Of a stretch of DNA of 5,761 nt, positions 4,457 to 5,761 are shown one piece after another. Location of the stretch: NCBI GenBank assembly GCA_002469545.1, contig DKMK01000056.1:1-5761 (forward strand), read 5' to 3'. Below the pieces are notes generated by a model. That model saw nothing but the letters and a program-made list of their open reading frames with translations, did no database searches and was not told the DNA's origin. Each line of letters begins with the position of its first letter. The stretch's first letter is position 1. Both the position numbers and the translations under genes were made by a program. This DNA is from Rhodobacterales bacterium UBA7416 (lineage in GTDB: Bacteria > Pseudomonadota > Alphaproteobacteria > Rhodobacterales > Rhodobacteraceae).

Positions 4457-5761
4457 ATGTTCGAGAATCTATCCGACCGCCTGTCCGGCGTCTTTGACGG
4501 CCTAAACAAACGAGCGGCCCTGTCTGACGAAGATGTATCGCTGGCATTGCGCGAAGTACGTGTCGCGCTGTTAGAAGCCGATGTTTCCTTGCCTGTGGCA
4601 CGCGATTTTGTCAAAGCAATCCAAGAAAAAGCAGCGGGCCAATCGGTTACCAAGTCGGTAAAACCAGGTCAGCAAGTTGTGAAAATTGTTCACGACGAAT
4701 TGGTACATTTTCTGGCAGGTGATGATGCCAGCATTGGTGAGTTAAAGGTCGATAACCCACCTGCTCCAATCCTTATGGTTGGCTTGCAGGGGTCTGGTAA
4801 AACCACGACCACTGCCAAATTGGCGAAACGCCTAAAAGAGAAGAACGGCAAAAAGGTTTTGATGGCGTCCTTGGACACCAATCGACCCGCCGCGATGGAA
4901 CAGTTGGCGATTTTGGGTGCGCAAATTGGCGTGGATACCCTGCCAATTGTCAAAGGCGAGAACGCCGTTAAGATTGCAAAACGCGCAAAACAACAAGCGA
5001 CCCTTGGTGGATACGATGTATTCATGTTGGATACCGCAGGCCGCCTGTCCATCGACGAAGAGTTGATGTCCGAGGTTAAGGCTGTTCGCGATATCGCAAC
5101 CCCACGCGAAACGTTGTTGGTGGTTGATGGTTTGACTGGCCAAGATGCCGTTCACACGGCAGAAAACTTCGACGACCGCATTGGCATTTCGGGCGTTGTT
5201 CTAACGCGTATGGATGGCGATGGTCGCGGTGGCGCTGCATTGTCCATGCGCGCAGTTACAGGTCGTCCGATTAAATTCGTTGGTCTGGGCGAAAAAATGG
5301 ACGCGTTGGAAGAGTTCCATCCAGAGCGTGTAGCGGGCCGTATTTTGGGCATGGGCGATATCGTATCGCTGGTGGAAAAAGCCCAAGAAACCATCGAGGT
5401 TGAACAAGCCGAAAAGATGATGAAGCGCATGAAGAAGGGTATGTTCAATATGAACGACCTGAAAATGCAGCTGGAACAGATGATGAAAATGGGCGGCATG
5501 GAAGGCATCATGGGAATGATGCCCGGCATGAAGAAAATGCAAAAGCAGGTCGCCGATTCTGGTGGCATCGACGAGAAAATTTTCAAACGCCAAATCGCAT
5601 TGATACAATCAATGACCAAAAAAGAACGCGCAAACCCACAGATCATGCAGGCCAGCCGTAAAAAGCGTGTCGCCTCTGGTGCAGGTTTGACTGTTCAAGA
5701 ATTAAACCAACTTATGAAGATGCAACGCCAAATGGGCGACATGATGAAAAAGATGGGCAAA
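4457..5761 (+). CDS. ffh: Signal recognition particle GTPase Ffh (3' truncated)
   Basis: There are 435 codons before the window ends; alphaproteobacterial Ffh is about 500 residues, so only the C-terminal tail is missing. The N domain (1-~95) opens MFENLSDRLSGVFDGLNKRA and has ALREVRVALLEADVSLPV. The G domain carries G1 GLQGSGKTT (109-117), G2 DTNRPAA (140-146), G3 DTAGR (192-196), G4 TRMD (250-253, an alphaproteobacterial variant of TKxD) and the GLGEKMDALEEFHP stretch. The M domain has a dense Met-rich finger loop (about residues 315-360) for signal-peptide binding and the SRP-RNA-binding motif SRKKRVASGAGLTVQELN. Ffh with 4.5S RNA binds signal sequences on ribosomes and docks with FtsY at the membrane. 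The ATG at 4457 has AAGGG eight bases upstream. Ribosomal gene rpsP commonly follows ffh in this class, but that lies outside the window. Confidence 0.98.
   Translation, partial: MFENLSDRLSGVFDGLNKRAALSDEDVSLALREVRVALLEADVSLPVARDFVKAIQEKAAGQSVTKSVKPGQQVVKIVHDELVHFLAGDDASIGELKVDNPPAPILMVGLQGSGKTTTTAKLAKRLKEKNGKKVLMASLDTNRPAAMEQLAILGAQIGVDTLPIVKGENAVKIAKRAKQQATLGGYDVFMLDTAGRLSIDEELMSEVKAVRDIATPRETLLVVDGLTGQDAVHTAENFDDRIGISGVVLTRMDGDGRGGAALSMRAVTGRPIKFVGLGEKMDALEEFHPERVAGRILGMGDIVSLVEKAQETIEVEQAEKMMKRMKKGMFNMNDLKMQLEQMMKMGGMEGIMGMMPGMKKMQKQVADSGGIDEKIFKRQIALIQSMTKKERANPQIMQASRKKRVASGAGLTVQELNQLMKMQRQMGDMMKKMGK

Overview
The window looks like ordinary chromosomal sequence from an alphaproteobacterium, most likely a marine Rhodobacteraceae (Roseobacter-type) relative with roughly half G+C. 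This is inferred from protein sequences I recognise by eye: an Ffh with the alphaproteobacterial TRMDGDGRGG form of the G4 loop, an AsnC/Lrp regulator divergent from alanine dehydrogenase, and dense gene packing. No database search was possible. I see no mobile element, phage gene, CRISPR array, tRNA or rRNA.

Layout. (1) Bases 1-762, plus strand: the 3' part of azlC and a complete azlD, overlapping by 8 bases, encoding a two-component branched-chain amino acid exporter. (2) Bases 759-2482: an AsnC/Lrp-family regulator on the minus strand, whose stop codon overlaps the azlD stop, and divergently from it ald (alanine dehydrogenase). They share a 146-base control region that contains a good sigma-70 promoter for the regulator. 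(3) Bases 2483-2593: a short non-coding stretch with four 11-base-phased TGTGCA-type units and a strong bidirectional terminator. (4) Bases 2594-4005: mscL (minus) and a yghU-type glutathione transferase (plus), divergent from another 146-base region that holds a perfect 12-base palindrome over the likely mscL -10 box. (5) Bases 4006-4217: a hairpin terminator shared with a convergent, lysine-rich 55-residue small ORF. (6) Bases 4218-4456: a 239-base non-coding stretch, the probable promoter and structured leader of ffh. (7) Bases 4457-5761: ffh, the SRP GTPase, cut by the window end.

Functionally the left half concerns amino acids: an exporter, and alanine catabolism under its presumed local regulator. 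The middle holds envelope and thiol stress functions (mechanosensitive channel, glutathione-dependent reductase). The right end is core protein targeting. These groups are probably independent transcription units, since every boundary is divergent or convergent except the small ORF/ffh boundary, which is divergent. I found no convincing undescribed system. The best leads are the ffh leader structure, the small ORF, the phased repeats after ald, and the palindrome at the mscL promoter.
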